Part shown: in pieces, positions 46,638 to 56,825 of the stretch | Layout: the number at the start of each line of letters is the position of its first letter | How positions within the stretch are numbered: the first letter of the stretch is position 1 | From: Tetranychus cinnabarinus | Taxonomy: Eukaryota; Arthropoda; Arachnida; Trombidiformes; Tetranychidae | Assembly (NCBI GenBank): GCA_022266195.1 | Contig: WHVY01000002.1 | Coordinates: 4,293,001-4,357,000 of the forward strand | DNA length: 64,000 nucleotides | Direction of reading: 5' to 3' | Made by a program: the position numbers and the translations under genes | The notes under the pieces: generated by a model | The model's input: the letters and a program-made list of their open reading frames with translations, nothing else | The model's database searches: none | What the model was told of the DNA's origin: nothing

Positions 46638-49463
46638 TTAGATATAAAACATACTAGATCTAGCGTAATGATCATTAATATTTGAGAACTCAGAATTCAA
46701 TTCTCTGTTAATTTTTTCTTCTTCCTGAAAACGTTCTTCTGGTTTTAATACTCTGCGATTATATTTCAGATCTTTGCTGCAGATCCATTGCCGCACTTTG
46801 AAGGCGAGATTATGAGCGTGCATAACAGGAGCTGGAGCTGATGTCGATGAGGTGGATCGTTCAAATATATGACACAAATAATAACTGATTTTAGCCATTT
46901 CCTCTATTGTTAAATTGTTATCATCGAGAAGCATATAATAATGACATGGGCGTGATGTACCCTTGATACCTTTGTGGCCATACTGGAAGTAGTCGAAGTC
47001 TGATGGATGAGTGATAATTCTGTCAATTGTTGTTCCGGGTGGAACGTTCTTCATAACTGCATCTTCTGGATCTATTGGTCTAGTTCGAGTAAGGATACGT
47101 TTGCTGATAACACAAGCAGTAACTTTGGGTTTATATTTATTACCAAAAGGATTCTTTAAATGAATGACTTCTTCATTCAAAATTCGTCTATATTCCCCAT
47201 CAGAGACTCCATCTCTTAAATACAGAATTATATCAGGAAACGAATTATTCACTTTTGAGAAATTTTTCAGGTGCTCCTGGACCATAGACTTGAAATCTTT
47301 GATGACTTCAACGATTCTCTTTCCATCTTTTTTAGGTTGAACACGAACCGATGGATAAAACATTGTATGGTTTGCATCATAAGTTGAAACCGAAGCAGCT
47401 ACAGATGATCGAAGCTCATCTCCGGTACCTGGATGAGTGACATCAGCTCCAATGATCATAATTTTATTTTTCTTGAATTGAAGAAGAGGTGGTTTGATAC
47501 TCTCTTTGAGAATTACATTGACACCTCCAAGTTTCTTATTAATCTTTGCTAAAGTGTTAGTTATGGTCTGTGCTGAACAATGTTGCACACTCTGCAAAGT
47601 TACACCTTGGGTCGGGAAATTCAGTTTGGTATCAGCTATTCTTTTGGTCAAATTATAAATTGCTTTATTATTATGTCTGATATCTTTAATGTCTGGAAAA
47701 AAGCACAACGCAAAAGCGCATCCATTCTTTTTCATTGCTGTTAGCGTATTCATGATGATATTGTCTAAGCCTTTTGTCTTCATTTCCATATGATCTCTTA
47801 TGCTTTCGAGCAATGGGCTTCGAGCTGGTCTTGTGATCATTTTCATTTCAGATGCTTTTTTGGTAAACGCTGTGCAAAAAGACTCAACTTCTTTCTGGGA
47901 AGCACTGAAATTTAAAACTCCAAATTTATCAAAATTTATTCTCCTGAAGAAACTTTTGTCTTGAAGGTTCCATGCACCATTCTTTGGTGTGAATTCTTCT
48001 CCGTGGTATGAAAGTCTTGGTGCATTCAGAACAATTCCTTCAACGCCAATTGGTGAGACATGAATGCCCAACTTGAAATCTCCAAGATCTTCATTGACTA
48101 GACCACAAATCTGTGCATGTGCTTGCAATAAACACGTAAACCTTTCATCAGGTTCAGTAGCGGTAAGTTTGATCATTTCAGCCTTTTCTTGTGCACTTAG
48201 AGGTCTTTTAATACTTTGTGATGATTGATTCGGTTCAATTTTACACACTTCTATTGGGATTTTGGAGTTGTTACGTGTAATTAAACAAGGTAGATTAGGG
48301 TATTTCAAGACTATCCCATATGTTTCTTGGAAATAATCCTTAACAGTAATGTCTCGCTCGATTCCATTTTCATTTAAAGGGAATGTGTCTATATTAGCCG
48401 CTTTTTCAGCAATATCTTTCACAACATATTTTTTTGGACACTTGAGATGACCAGTCGAAATTTTAGCATTAGCAAAAGCACTTTTGAGGGCTCTTATATG
48501 CGCTGGACTGGGTTTAAAAGTAGACAGAGATCCTCCTTGGCGATCAATTATAGATTTTACAAAGTCTAAACCATTACCAGACTTGAGGAATGCAGCAGAT
48601 GCTCTATCCACTACCAATGTCAAACCGATTTCTGAAAATCGAAGAGATTTTCTATGACCTAAGGCCAATTCCATCCAGTTTGACAGATAATGTCTCTCCC
48701 CATTAATCGGAAACATGGCGAGGCGACCCAAAGCTATCATACTGTATCTTGACGGAAACTTCAAAATAATGTGAAGGGCCTGAATGGCGTCTAGGACAGA
48801 TTCCCGTTTAATATCATCGGTCTTCGAGCCAGAATAATATTCTTTAACTAATGCCAAAGAAATGGCTTTACCACCTTTGAAAGTCACGCTAAAATTTCTT
48901 TTAACTCCATCTTCCAATTCGACAGAGGATACAGAAAGATCGCTCAATTCCGTTTTAAGCTTATATGGTAAATACACATTTGCCTCACCATCATAACCGA
49001 CTGAAGAACTCTTGAAATACCGTGGGTATTGTACCATAACTGCGTCGAATAACTTGTAACGCTCATAGCTGTTTAGTTTACTCTCTTTTGCTTCTTTCTC
49101 ATCTGTACCATTCCATGAAAAGTCATAATGATAAATTTGAACATCTGGTGAATATTGGAACGAAAAGTGATTCGTCATTAATTTGATTTTGCGACCAAAC
49201 TTTTCAGACAAATATCCTTTCCTTTTCACAAATTCAGGAACTGCCAATCCAATTTGAGACTTATCATAGTCCCATTGAACATTTTGGCTCTTGATCAAAT
49301 TATTATCAACCATATTACGGCTTTCCTGATAACCAAATCTGTTATGATTACCGCCTTGGTGAGATCTTCCACGATAGCCAGTGTTTCCATCATATCGCCG
49401 TCCAGGACTATTGCCATTGTAACCTCGACCTCTTCCTCGAGAATTATAAGGTCGCGAACTCAT
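46638..49463 (-). CDS. Argonaute protein 3 of cluster (AGO clade)
   Basis: An intronless frame of 941 aa from the ATG at 49463, which aligns with the MSSRPYNSRG start of copy 1; the frame is open about 10 codons further but without an ATG. Domains are as in copies 1 and 2. The slicer residues D674, E719, D751 and H884 are kept. A three-residue deletion just before the glutamate finger (KKDGKRIVEV in place of KKDARDGKRIVEV) shortens that loop. Other changes include a Cys in place of Val in VTACVISKR and Leu for His before DDNN. The 5' flank carries a 0.49 kb insertion and, farther up, a copia retrotransposon. Confidence 0.93.
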   Translation of the reverse strand: MSSRPYNSRGRGRGYNGNSPGRRYDGNTGYRGRSHQGGNHNRFGYQESRNMVDNNLIKSQNVQWDYDKSQIGLAVPEFVKRKGYLSEKFGRKIKLMTNHFSFQYSPDVQIYHYDFSWNGTDEKEAKESKLNSYERYKLFDAVMVQYPRYFKSSSVGYDGEANVYLPYKLKTELSDLSVSSVELEDGVKRNFSVTFKGGKAISLALVKEYYSGSKTDDIKRESVLDAIQALHIILKFPSRYSMIALGRLAMFPINGERHYLSNWMELALGHRKSLRFSEIGLTLVVDRASAAFLKSGNGLDFVKSIIDRQGGSLSTFKPSPAHIRALKSAFANAKISTGHLKCPKKYVVKDIAEKAANIDTFPLNENGIERDITVKDYFQETYGIVLKYPNLPCLITRNNSKIPIEVCKIEPNQSSQSIKRPLSAQEKAEMIKLTATEPDERFTCLLQAHAQICGLVNEDLGDFKLGIHVSPIGVEGIVLNAPRLSYHGEEFTPKNGAWNLQDKSFFRRINFDKFGVLNFSASQKEVESFCTAFTKKASEMKMITRPARSPLLESIRDHMEMKTKGLDNIIMNTLTAMKKNGCAFALCFFPDIKDIRHNNKAIYNLTKRIADTKLNFPTQGVTLQSVQHCSAQTITNTLAKINKKLGGVNVILKESIKPPLLQFKKNKIMIIGADVTHPGTGDELRSSVAASVSTYDANHTMFYPSVRVQPKKDGKRIVEVIKDFKSMVQEHLKNFSKVNNSFPDIILYLRDGVSDGEYRRILNEEVIHLKNPFGNKYKPKVTACVISKRILTRTRPIDPEDAVMKNVPPGTTIDRIITHPSDFDYFQYGHKGIKGTSRPCHYYMLLDDNNLTIEEMAKISYYLCHIFERSTSSTSAPAPVMHAHNLAFKVRQWICSKDLKYNRRVLKPEERFQEEEKINRELNSEFSNINDHYARSSMFYI

Positions 49464-49660
49464 CTTTTGCTGCCGAAGAAAGGATCGACACAAATTTAAT
49501 CAACACAAAATATCCAAAAGTAGATTCTAAAATGAAGATAACTGTGGAACAAAAGACGTAGAATTTTTTTAATCTCACAAATCAATAATAATTATAAAAC
49601 TATAACACAAAAATATTAATAATAAACAAAAGAAAAATAAATTGAAAAAATTAGGTTAAA

Positions 49661-50152
49661 GGTTTTACGGAGAAAGGCGTTACAAAATGAACATATGAGA
49701 AGGTATTTAAACGCTTAGCCAATGGCGGGAGTATTTTTAAGGGTGTTTTTGATTAACACTGAAATTTAAGAAAAATAAATAATTAAAACAGTTAGATATT
49801 TAGACCTAGAAACTTATATAATGACTGACTACTGGGGAGACTAGTTGGACTTAAAAAAATTAATTATAAACATGGTCAGGTTAATTACACTAGTAGTCAA
49901 GGTTAAGTTAAGAAAATTGGAGATTTTTTCATAGTCGCCATCTAACAAGAAATAACAGTACCTTTAAGATCAAATTTAATTTTTCATAGATTTCAAATTT
50001 TTAGTGTCTCTTAAAATTAACAAATTCTCAAGATGGCGACACTTAAAAATTAACTTAACTGTGAGCCTTTTTTGCTAACTTAACCCTGACCACTAATGTA
50101 CTCTAAAATTTCTTGAATCCGAAGACTCGGCCTTCGCCCTCGATATTAAGTC
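49661..50152. mobile_element. Fold-back insertion in the Argonaute 3 leader
   Basis: Absent from the flanks of Argonautes 1 and 2. It is bounded by a direct repeat of about 30 bp (aaaagaaaaataaattg..., 49628-49660 and 50153-50186). Inside, about 49880-49950 and 50020-50095 are inverted copies of each other (ggttaagtt, tcgccatct and others). It codes for nothing visible. MITE-like, family unknown. Confidence 0.6.
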
Positions 50153-50280
50153 AAAAGAAAAATAAATTGAAAAAAATTTAGGTTAAAAGAAGACAATAAA
50201 AATTGATAAAATGAAATATCTTCACTTGAAGAAAGAAAGCGATGAAATGCCAATACAATATGTAATGAAAAACAAAACTG

Positions 50281-50289
50281 CTTTATATA
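50281..50289 (-). promoter_or_regulatory. TATA box of Argonaute 3
   Basis: TATATAAAG on the minus strand, identical to the box before Argonaute 1. Because of the insertion it now lies about 820 bp from the ATG; either transcription starts here with a long leader, or the insert is spliced out. Confidence 0.5.
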
Positions 50290-51079
50290 AGGCACTGTTG
50301 AGTCCACCCCTTTTCATGATCTTTCCATGATTCGTAGACATATTTATCACTAGCACGATTCATTAATTTGAGATAAATTTGAAAGAGCAAAAGTAGTAGC
50401 AGATGAATGAAAACTCATGGTTTTCAATGGATCACTCTCAGGGACAGTCTAAGCTAGCTCAAGTTGACCAGAATCACAAATTCAAATAAATTTAACCCAG
50501 ACCAAAGATGAAATAAACAAACATTCAGTTCAAGAACTGTAGGGGTTATAAAAGAAACTATCCAGACACAAGGATACTAATAATATTCAAGCATGACGCA
50601 ATGTACTCAAATCGATGAATCAGACCAAGGATGGAAATAAACACACATTAAGTTGTTGAAATGCACATATTGATCAGAGAATCCAGACAAAAAGATACTT
50701 AATATTTAGAGCATGATGAAATATACTGTAACAATCGCATCATATTTCCATAAGCTTAAGCTTTAGTTTTATGAATAACATGTTTTATTATTAACTCTTC
50801 GTCTACTGTAACCTAAGCAATATAATTTGCTGTTTTGTTCACGGTTTCACATCTTTACTTCTAGTTTTGCTTTTTTGCATACTTTCTGTTGGTTTCAAGT
50901 TCAATAAAGAAAATTTCATGGCTCAGCTTAAGCCCTTATTTAGAAAAATCTCCATTTTCTTGTGTCTTGAACGACAAAATTGTAGAATCCTGCTATTCGA
51001 ACTTGCTATTTGTATATTTGCTTGACAAAACAATATTAATATCTTTCAAATTTAGACTTTGTTACTTTGTGAAGAAGTG

Positions 51080-51084
51080 AAAAT
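51080..51084 (+). repeat. Copia target site duplication, left
   Basis: AAAAT directly before the left LTR; the same five bases follow the right LTR (57871-57875). Confidence 0.9.
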
Positions 51085-52130
51085 TGTTGGTTTGAGGCAA
51101 AAAATTTATTGAACAGAAAGAAAGGTTTACACGTTTACTTCTCTGGGTCTACATCACAACTGTTGTTGAGTTAAGGTTAACTCTTATTTTTAAGAGAAGA
51201 TTCAAATTTACTTTTTCAACTGTCATCTTCATCACAAAGACATTTGTAAGATGACCTTTAGGTTATTGAAATAAAAACTGGTTTAGTGAAAGAATAGGTT
51301 AAGGAGAAAGTATTGAGAGGAAAAATGAAGTAATTATGTTTGAGCTTTTTAAAGCTAAGTTGGACATTTGTGAAGCACACTGCGAAGGGTTGAGTTAATA
51401 ATTGTATTCTGAAGATGATCTTAGTTAGTGACAATTAGTAATATGAGTCGGATTTGAATGACTCAAGAAAATCATTAATTAATATGAGAGTTGTGGAAAT
51501 ATCATGTTTTGGTTAAATTTAGAGGAATCATTAAGTTTAATTTAATGAAGCTTATATCATTCGAAAGGGCCTGAGAAGGGCTTTCGAATGATGTACTGAG
51601 TAAATGATGAAAACATTAATTGTCTTTGAAATAAGATGATTCTTTGAAATATTCAATATTATTGAGAAAACATGAAAGTTAAATTATTTTGATTTGTAGC
51701 TCAACATTGGGTTAAGTTACAGACATGGAAAATATATTAATAAAAAGTATTTTAGATGCTCTTTCTAATGATATGTTAATTGTCTTTGTCGGTTGTTTAA
51801 TTCTGTAAAAATAGTGGGGTCGCCAGGATGACTTTACCCATTATATTCCCTATGTAAATACATAGAGATTTGACGCCGGGCAAGTTAATGTTTTAAGAGA
51901 TTGGTTTAAGTTACAGTTATCAATTATATATCATTAAATAGATCTCGAAGAGACAAAGCTAATGATATATAAATCAATGTTGAAAATTATGTGGTTGATG
52001 AAAAGATGATGACCCAAGTTTGAGTCCAAAAAGTGAAAAAATTGAAAAATTGAAGGTTAAATGAAATTAATGATAAATATGCTTCTAAGAGTGAATTTGT
52101 TGTAGTCATGAAGTCTGATTACAACCAACA
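51085..52130 (-). repeat. Copia 3' LTR (element orientation)
   Basis: 1046 bp, TG...CA ends. It differs from the other LTR by one extra A near its plus-strand start (gaacagaaag against gaacgaaag). Confidence 0.95.
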
Positions 52131-52139
52131 CCTTCCCTT
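52131..52139 (-). other. Copia polypurine tract
   Basis: AAGGGAAGG on the minus strand, directly next to the 3' LTR. It primes plus-strand DNA synthesis. Confidence 0.7.
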
Positions 52140-52365
52140 GCTTCACACATGTCCTTACAAAAATGGTTATGAGTAAAAATTAAGTGCATAATAAAATGAG
52201 ATACATTGATCGGTAAATGTATTGTCAATTGTAATTACTGCTTTTAGGTTAATTCAAGTCAAAAATGATATTATTATCAAAGTAAGGAAATGAACATCAA
52301 GTACTCAGAATGTTTGTTTGGTTATGGTTTTGTGCATCAAATCAAATTAATGTAAAGAAAGAAAA

Positions 52366-54555
52366 TCATGAAATGTTTAGTAATTGTTTGCAGTGATTAA
52401 AGGATGGAGAGCAGAGTGATTTGGTTAACATGTCTGCAGGTTGATCTTTTGTTGAAATGAAATAAATCTTAATAAAACCTTGTTCTTGATAATCGCGAAT
52501 AGCATGAAAACGAATGTCAATGTGTTTGGTTCGTTGATGAAATACATTATTTCGGGTTAACAATATTGCTCCCTGATTGTCATTCATAATTTTTATTGGC
52601 AATTCAATATTGATTGAAAGGTCTTTGAATAATTGAATATACCAAAGCACATCTTTCATACACTCAGCAATTGAAACATATTCAGCTTCGGTTGTTGATT
52701 GAGCTACACTTCTTTGTAATCTTGAACACCAAGAAATCGGCGATTTTGCTAAGGTAACAACAAATCCTGATGTTGATTTTCTGGTAACAACATCAGCAGC
52801 ATAATCAGCATCGGCATAACCGATCAAATTGAAATCATCAGGTGAATAACAATAACTAATACCAACATTAACAGTACCTTTCAAATATCTGAAAACTCTT
52901 TTAATTGCTTTCCAATGATCTTCATTATGTTTTACATTAAATTGACTTGCTTTATTTATTTGAAATGTAATATCAGGACGACTGATAATTGATAAATAAA
53001 GCAAAGCTCCAACAGCTTCTTGATATGGGATTTTGGGATCTGATTCGGTTTCAGACGGAAGTAATTTAATGTTAGTATCACCTGGAGTAGAGACTGGTTT
53101 ACAATCAAACATGTTAAATCTTTTGAGCAATTCTTTTATGTAATATGATTGTTTGATTGAAATCTTAGATCGATCAGATGACTGTACGATCTCCATTCCA
53201 ACAAATATTTCAGGTGAATGTATTTTAATTTCAAACTCGGTTTTCAATGCATTTGAAAAATTAATCAACTCCGATTCAGAGGTACTCGAAATGAGACCAT
53301 CATCAACATAAATTACTACAATAATTGAATTGTTTCCATCGGATTTTGAATAAACACAGTTGTCAGCAATACTTTGTTTAAATGATAACTTCAATAAAAA
53401 TTCATTAATTCTAGCATTCCATTGTCGAGGAGCTTGTTTCAGACCATAAAGGCTGCGTTTTAATTTTAGTATTTTATTAGGATTAGATTCAAAACCAGGT
53501 GGATGGTTCATGTAAATATCTTCTTCAAGTTTACCATAAAGAAAAGCTGTCTTAACATCAAACTGAACAAGGAACATTCTGTATTGACAGGTAATGGCGA
53601 GGATGGCTCGAATGGAATCGTATCGAGCAACAGGACTAAAAGTCTCAAAATAGTCAATTCCTGATTTCTGAGCATAACCACGAGCAACTAATCTCGCTTT
53701 GAATCTATCAATAGATCCATCAATTTTTCTTTTAATTCGGAAGACCCAACGACAATCAATTGGACTTTTATCTTCAGGTAAGTCAACAAGTTCAAAGACA
53801 TTATTTTGTTTCAGTGAATTCAACTCTTCTAACATTGCCTTATACCACTGATTTCGGTTAACACTATTCATCGCTTCATTGTAGGTATTTGGTTCATCAT
53901 TTTTGTGAACAATTTCATGTGCAATTTGAGCAACATTTTCTTTATCAATTTCATTATTATCATTCTCTTTTTCAACTGTTTCATTATTTTTATCATTTTC
54001 ATTTGTTTCAATTTCTCTGTTGTATCTGACGATTTCCTCGAAGTCATTAGTTTGCTCATTCATTACTTGGTCAATAGCTTCTTGAGCATCACACTGATTA
54101 TCTAAAAATTTAGCGTCTCTAATTACGGTAACAAAATTTCTTGTAGGATCAAAAACCTTGAAGTTACTTGTGGTATCAGTGTAACCAACAAATATATACT
54201 TTTTAGATTTTGGATCCCATTTCTTGCAAAAAGAAGCATTTAGTTTACCATAAACTACACAACCAAAAACATGTAAATGATTGTAAGTTGGTTTCTTTTT
54301 ATACCAAAGCTCGAAAGAAGAGACATTATTTAATTTTTTATTAGGAGCAATATTCAAGATATAAGCAGCTGTGTGCATTGATTCAGGCCATAAAAATTTA
54401 GGAAGATTTGCTCCTAACAACATTGTTCTTGCTGCTTCTGTAATTGTTCTGTTTTCTCGCTCTATTAGGCCATTTTGTTGTGGACAATAAGGTGCTGAAA
54501 GTTCGTGTTTAATTGATTTTGAATTAAGTAAATCTTTTACTCTCGAATCAATAAT
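52366..54555 (-). CDS. Copia polyprotein, 3' part: integrase end, reverse transcriptase, RNase H
   Basis: The frame is open from 54555 to the stop at 52366; the first ATG in it is at 54423 (685 codons). It contains the last part of the integrase catalytic core with its Glu (PQQNGLIERENRT), the copia-type reverse transcriptase (WVFRIKRK, KTAFLYG, active site YVDD) and RNase H (YADADYA, STTEAEY). The reading frame is shifted by one base relative to the upstream frame. In an intact element both would be one polyprotein. Confidence 0.93.
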   Translation of the reverse strand: MIDSRVKDLLNSKSIKHELSAPYCPQQNGLIERENRTITEAARTMLLGANLPKFLWPESMHTAAYILNIAPNKKLNNVSSFELWYKKKPTYNHLHVFGCVVYGKLNASFCKKWDPKSKKYIFVGYTDTTSNFKVFDPTRNFVTVIRDAKFLDNQCDAQEAIDQVMNEQTNDFEEIVRYNREIETNENDKNNETVEKENDNNEIDKENVAQIAHEIVHKNDEPNTYNEAMNSVNRNQWYKAMLEELNSLKQNNVFELVDLPEDKSPIDCRWVFRIKRKIDGSIDRFKARLVARGYAQKSGIDYFETFSPVARYDSIRAILAITCQYRMFLVQFDVKTAFLYGKLEEDIYMNHPPGFESNPNKILKLKRSLYGLKQAPRQWNARINEFLLKLSFKQSIADNCVYSKSDGNNSIIVVIYVDDGLISSTSESELINFSNALKTEFEIKIHSPEIFVGMEIVQSSDRSKISIKQSYYIKELLKRFNMFDCKPVSTPGDTNIKLLPSETESDPKIPYQEAVGALLYLSIISRPDITFQINKASQFNVKHNEDHWKAIKRVFRYLKGTVNVGISYCYSPDDFNLIGYADADYAADVVTRKSTSGFVVTLAKSPISWCSRLQRSVAQSTTEAEYVSIAECMKDVLWYIQLFKDLSINIELPIKIMNDNQGAILLTRNNVFHQRTKHIDIRFHAIRDYQEQGFIKIYFISTKDQPADMLTKSLCSPSFNHCKQLLNIS

Positions 54556-56609
54556 TCACCACCATTATCGCTTCTCATTATTTTAACTTGATTGCCAGTA
54601 CATTTCTCAGCAAACCTTATATATGTTTCTAATGAAGCAAATGTATCAGACTTTTGTTTAAGAAAAAATAGACTTCTAAAAGATGAACATTCATCTTTAA
54701 TAACTAAGGCGAATCTCGAGCCTGACAATGATTCGACTTCCATTGGACCTTGCAAGTCACAATGAAATGACTCACCAACATTGAAGTCTCTTTTAGGTTT
54801 AGATTGGTAAGGCTTTCTCGCAAATTTACCTTTCAAACAACTTTCACAGGTAAACTCATTAACATTAACATCACCTTTTATTGGTGGTAAAATTTTATTT
54901 CTTGACATTTCAATTATTTTGTGAACATTGATGTGGGCTAATCTTTCATGCCAATCCATTAACGAGAAGTTGTTGGTCAACATTATAAAGTTATTTTCAT
55001 TTCTCACTGTTCTCATTCTCATCCACATTGAGTTACCAACTGTTTCAATTTTAGTAATTACTTGTTCTGTTTCAGGGTCGTAAATTTCTGAACTGAATCG
55101 CGAAGATATTAATTTATAATTTTTCTGCATTGTTTGAACCCAAGAAAATAAATTGAATCGACCAAAATTTGGTACGAACAAAACATCAGTCAATTTACCG
55201 CGAATCCATTTTTCACCATTAAAGCTATCAACTAAGACATCACCTTTAGCAATTGCTTGAACCTTACTTCCATTACCAATAGTAAGTTCAATTGGTTCAG
55301 CTAAATCAGACAAACTAATAAAGTTATTAATATTTCCGGTAATGTGGAAAGAAGCTCCTGTGTCCATTAACCATTCTAATTCATTGTAAGCATTGAAGTT
55401 GTGACAGTAAGCAAAATTAAAGTTTTCAGAGTTATTTTGAGAGGTATTGTTAATTGGAGCGTTTTCATTATTTCTGTTTGAATCAGACTCTGCATTAGAG
55501 GTAAAATTATTTTGTTGATTAGGTTGAATGTTGTTAGCAAAATTATTGTTTCTGTTTTGACCTCTGTAATTTTGATTGGTATTTCTCTCTCTGTTCGAGT
55601 AATTATTCCGATTGTAGCTATTGCTGCTTGCAAACCGATTATTACTGCTGTTGTTATTATTGTTAAAGTTACTGTTTAAATTAGTATTGTTATTATTGTT
55701 ATTACCATGATTATTATTGAAATTTTTATTGTTATTGTTGTTGTTGTTGAATCTGTTTGAATATCGGAAATTGTTTCTGTTACTATTGTAATTATTATTA
55801 TAACCATTTCTTTGATAATTATTATTGTTAAAGTTAGTCTTGTGACCGTAATTGTTTCTGTAATTTGCTGACTTCCGACAATACTTAGCTATGTGACCTT
55901 TGCCACCACATTCATTACAAATTTTTATTCTTGGTCGCGAGTTTACAGCATTAGCTTTGACCAATAAAGCTTCACCAGATTTTGTTTTATTATTAATTCG
56001 TTTTTCAACCAAAAGCAAATTTTGTTTCATTACAGATAACTTGATTTGTGCACCTTCAATTATCTTACATTCAACACTTTCTTTAAAAACTTCATATTCA
56101 GAAGGTAAATCATCAAGAACTTTTAATATCAATTCATTTTCATCTATTTTCACTCCTACCGCGAACAGTTGCTGAGTAATTGTTTCAAGCTGATTAAAGT
56201 AACTAAGAACAGTATGAGATGAGGTAAATTTCAATTCGGATAATTTTCTTTTGTGATGCCAAACATTCTGAGTTGCTCGTTGTTCTTTATAATCTAAAAT
56301 ATTTGAGTACATTTGGGCTGACGTTTTACAAGCAGTAATTAAATTAACAATACTTACAGGTATTGACGAAGTCATGATGGTTGCAATGGTGGCATCTTTC
56401 CTCTTCCATTGGTCAATTTGCTTCGTTCGAGCAGCGTGTTCTCTTGACTCGACTTCACCTTCTTCAAGTGGTAATGGCTCTGGACACGGCTCCTTGCCCA
56501 ACAAAATATCCAATCCTCCTTTGGATGCAGCAATTCTTTCAACATTAATCTTCCATAGTGGGTAGTTGAGTTCATCAAGTTTGACAATATTAAATTCACG
56601 TTCAGTCAT
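54537..56609 (-). CDS. Copia polyprotein, 5' part: Gag, protease, integrase start
   Basis: 690 aa starting at the ATG 56609. Gag region (1-230) with a CCHC zinc knuckle (CNECGGKGHIAKYC), then a very Asn-rich stretch (about 250-390), the aspartic protease site (MDTGASFH), the integrase HHCC zinc-binding region (WHERLAH and CESCLKGK) and the first two catalytic Asp residues (HCDLQG and SDNGGE). It ends at a stop soon after SDNGGE because of a frameshift. The site is inside integrase, not at the Gag-Pol junction, so I read it as a mutation, not programmed frameshifting. Confidence 0.93.
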   Translation of the reverse strand: MTEREFNIVKLDELNYPLWKINVERIAASKGGLDILLGKEPCPEPLPLEEGEVESREHAARTKQIDQWKRKDATIATIMTSSIPVSIVNLITACKTSAQMYSNILDYKEQRATQNVWHHKRKLSELKFTSSHTVLSYFNQLETITQQLFAVGVKIDENELILKVLDDLPSEYEVFKESVECKIIEGAQIKLSVMKQNLLLVEKRINNKTKSGEALLVKANAVNSRPRIKICNECGGKGHIAKYCRKSANYRNNYGHKTNFNNNNYQRNGYNNNYNSNRNNFRYSNRFNNNNNNNKNFNNNHGNNNNNNTNLNSNFNNNNNSSNNRFASSNSYNRNNYSNRERNTNQNYRGQNRNNNFANNIQPNQQNNFTSNAESDSNRNNENAPINNTSQNNSENFNFAYCHNFNAYNELEWLMDTGASFHITGNINNFISLSDLAEPIELTIGNGSKVQAIAKGDVLVDSFNGEKWIRGKLTDVLFVPNFGRFNLFSWVQTMQKNYKLISSRFSSEIYDPETEQVITKIETVGNSMWMRMRTVRNENNFIMLTNNFSLMDWHERLAHINVHKIIEMSRNKILPPIKGDVNVNEFTCESCLKGKFARKPYQSKPKRDFNVGESFHCDLQGPMEVESLSGSRFALVIKDECSSFRSLFFLKQKSDTFASLETYIRFAEKCTGNQVKIMRSDNGGELLIRE

Positions 56610-56810
56610 TTTGTTGAGATGACAATTTTAATTGTAACGATAAAACACACAATTGAATAATTTAAATTCAATATAAATAATCAAGAAAATTTAAGTGCTT
56701 AGCACAAAGATGAAGCTATGAAGATGAACAAAATTCCGAGATGAAAATATGTGGTTAAACACAATAAGCAAAGCTTAACACAGCAACAAACAAGTTTAAC
56801 AAAAAAACGA

Positions 56811-56825
56811 GCCTTGCCCATAACC
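56811..56825 (-). other. Copia primer-binding site
   Basis: GGTTATGGGCAAGGC on the minus strand, directly after the 5' LTR. The GGTTATGGGC core resembles the initiator-tRNA-Met internal primer site of Drosophila copia. Confidence 0.75.

Larger units (their letters stand above)
49464..51079. other. 5' flank of Argonaute 3
   Basis: Homologous to the other Argonaute flanks, with a TATATAAAG box at 50281-50289 (minus) and an inserted 0.49 kb element at about 49661-50152. About 50600-50760 partly repeats the neighbouring flank sequence. The small frame at 50889-51080 has no recognisable product. Confidence 0.55.

Noticed and set aside
49661..50152. Solo LTR
   Set aside because: No TG...CA ends at the boundaries, internal inverted repeats instead, and the flanking direct repeat is too long for a 4-6 bp target duplication.
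53868..54105. Open frames on both strands within the copia polyprotein
   Set aside because: Shadows of a low-complexity Asn/Glu/Lys-rich part of the real frame.
54537..54558. Programmed ribosomal frameshift in the copia element
   Set aside because: The site is inside the integrase core, not between Gag and Pol, and Ty1/copia elements of animals normally have one frame here.
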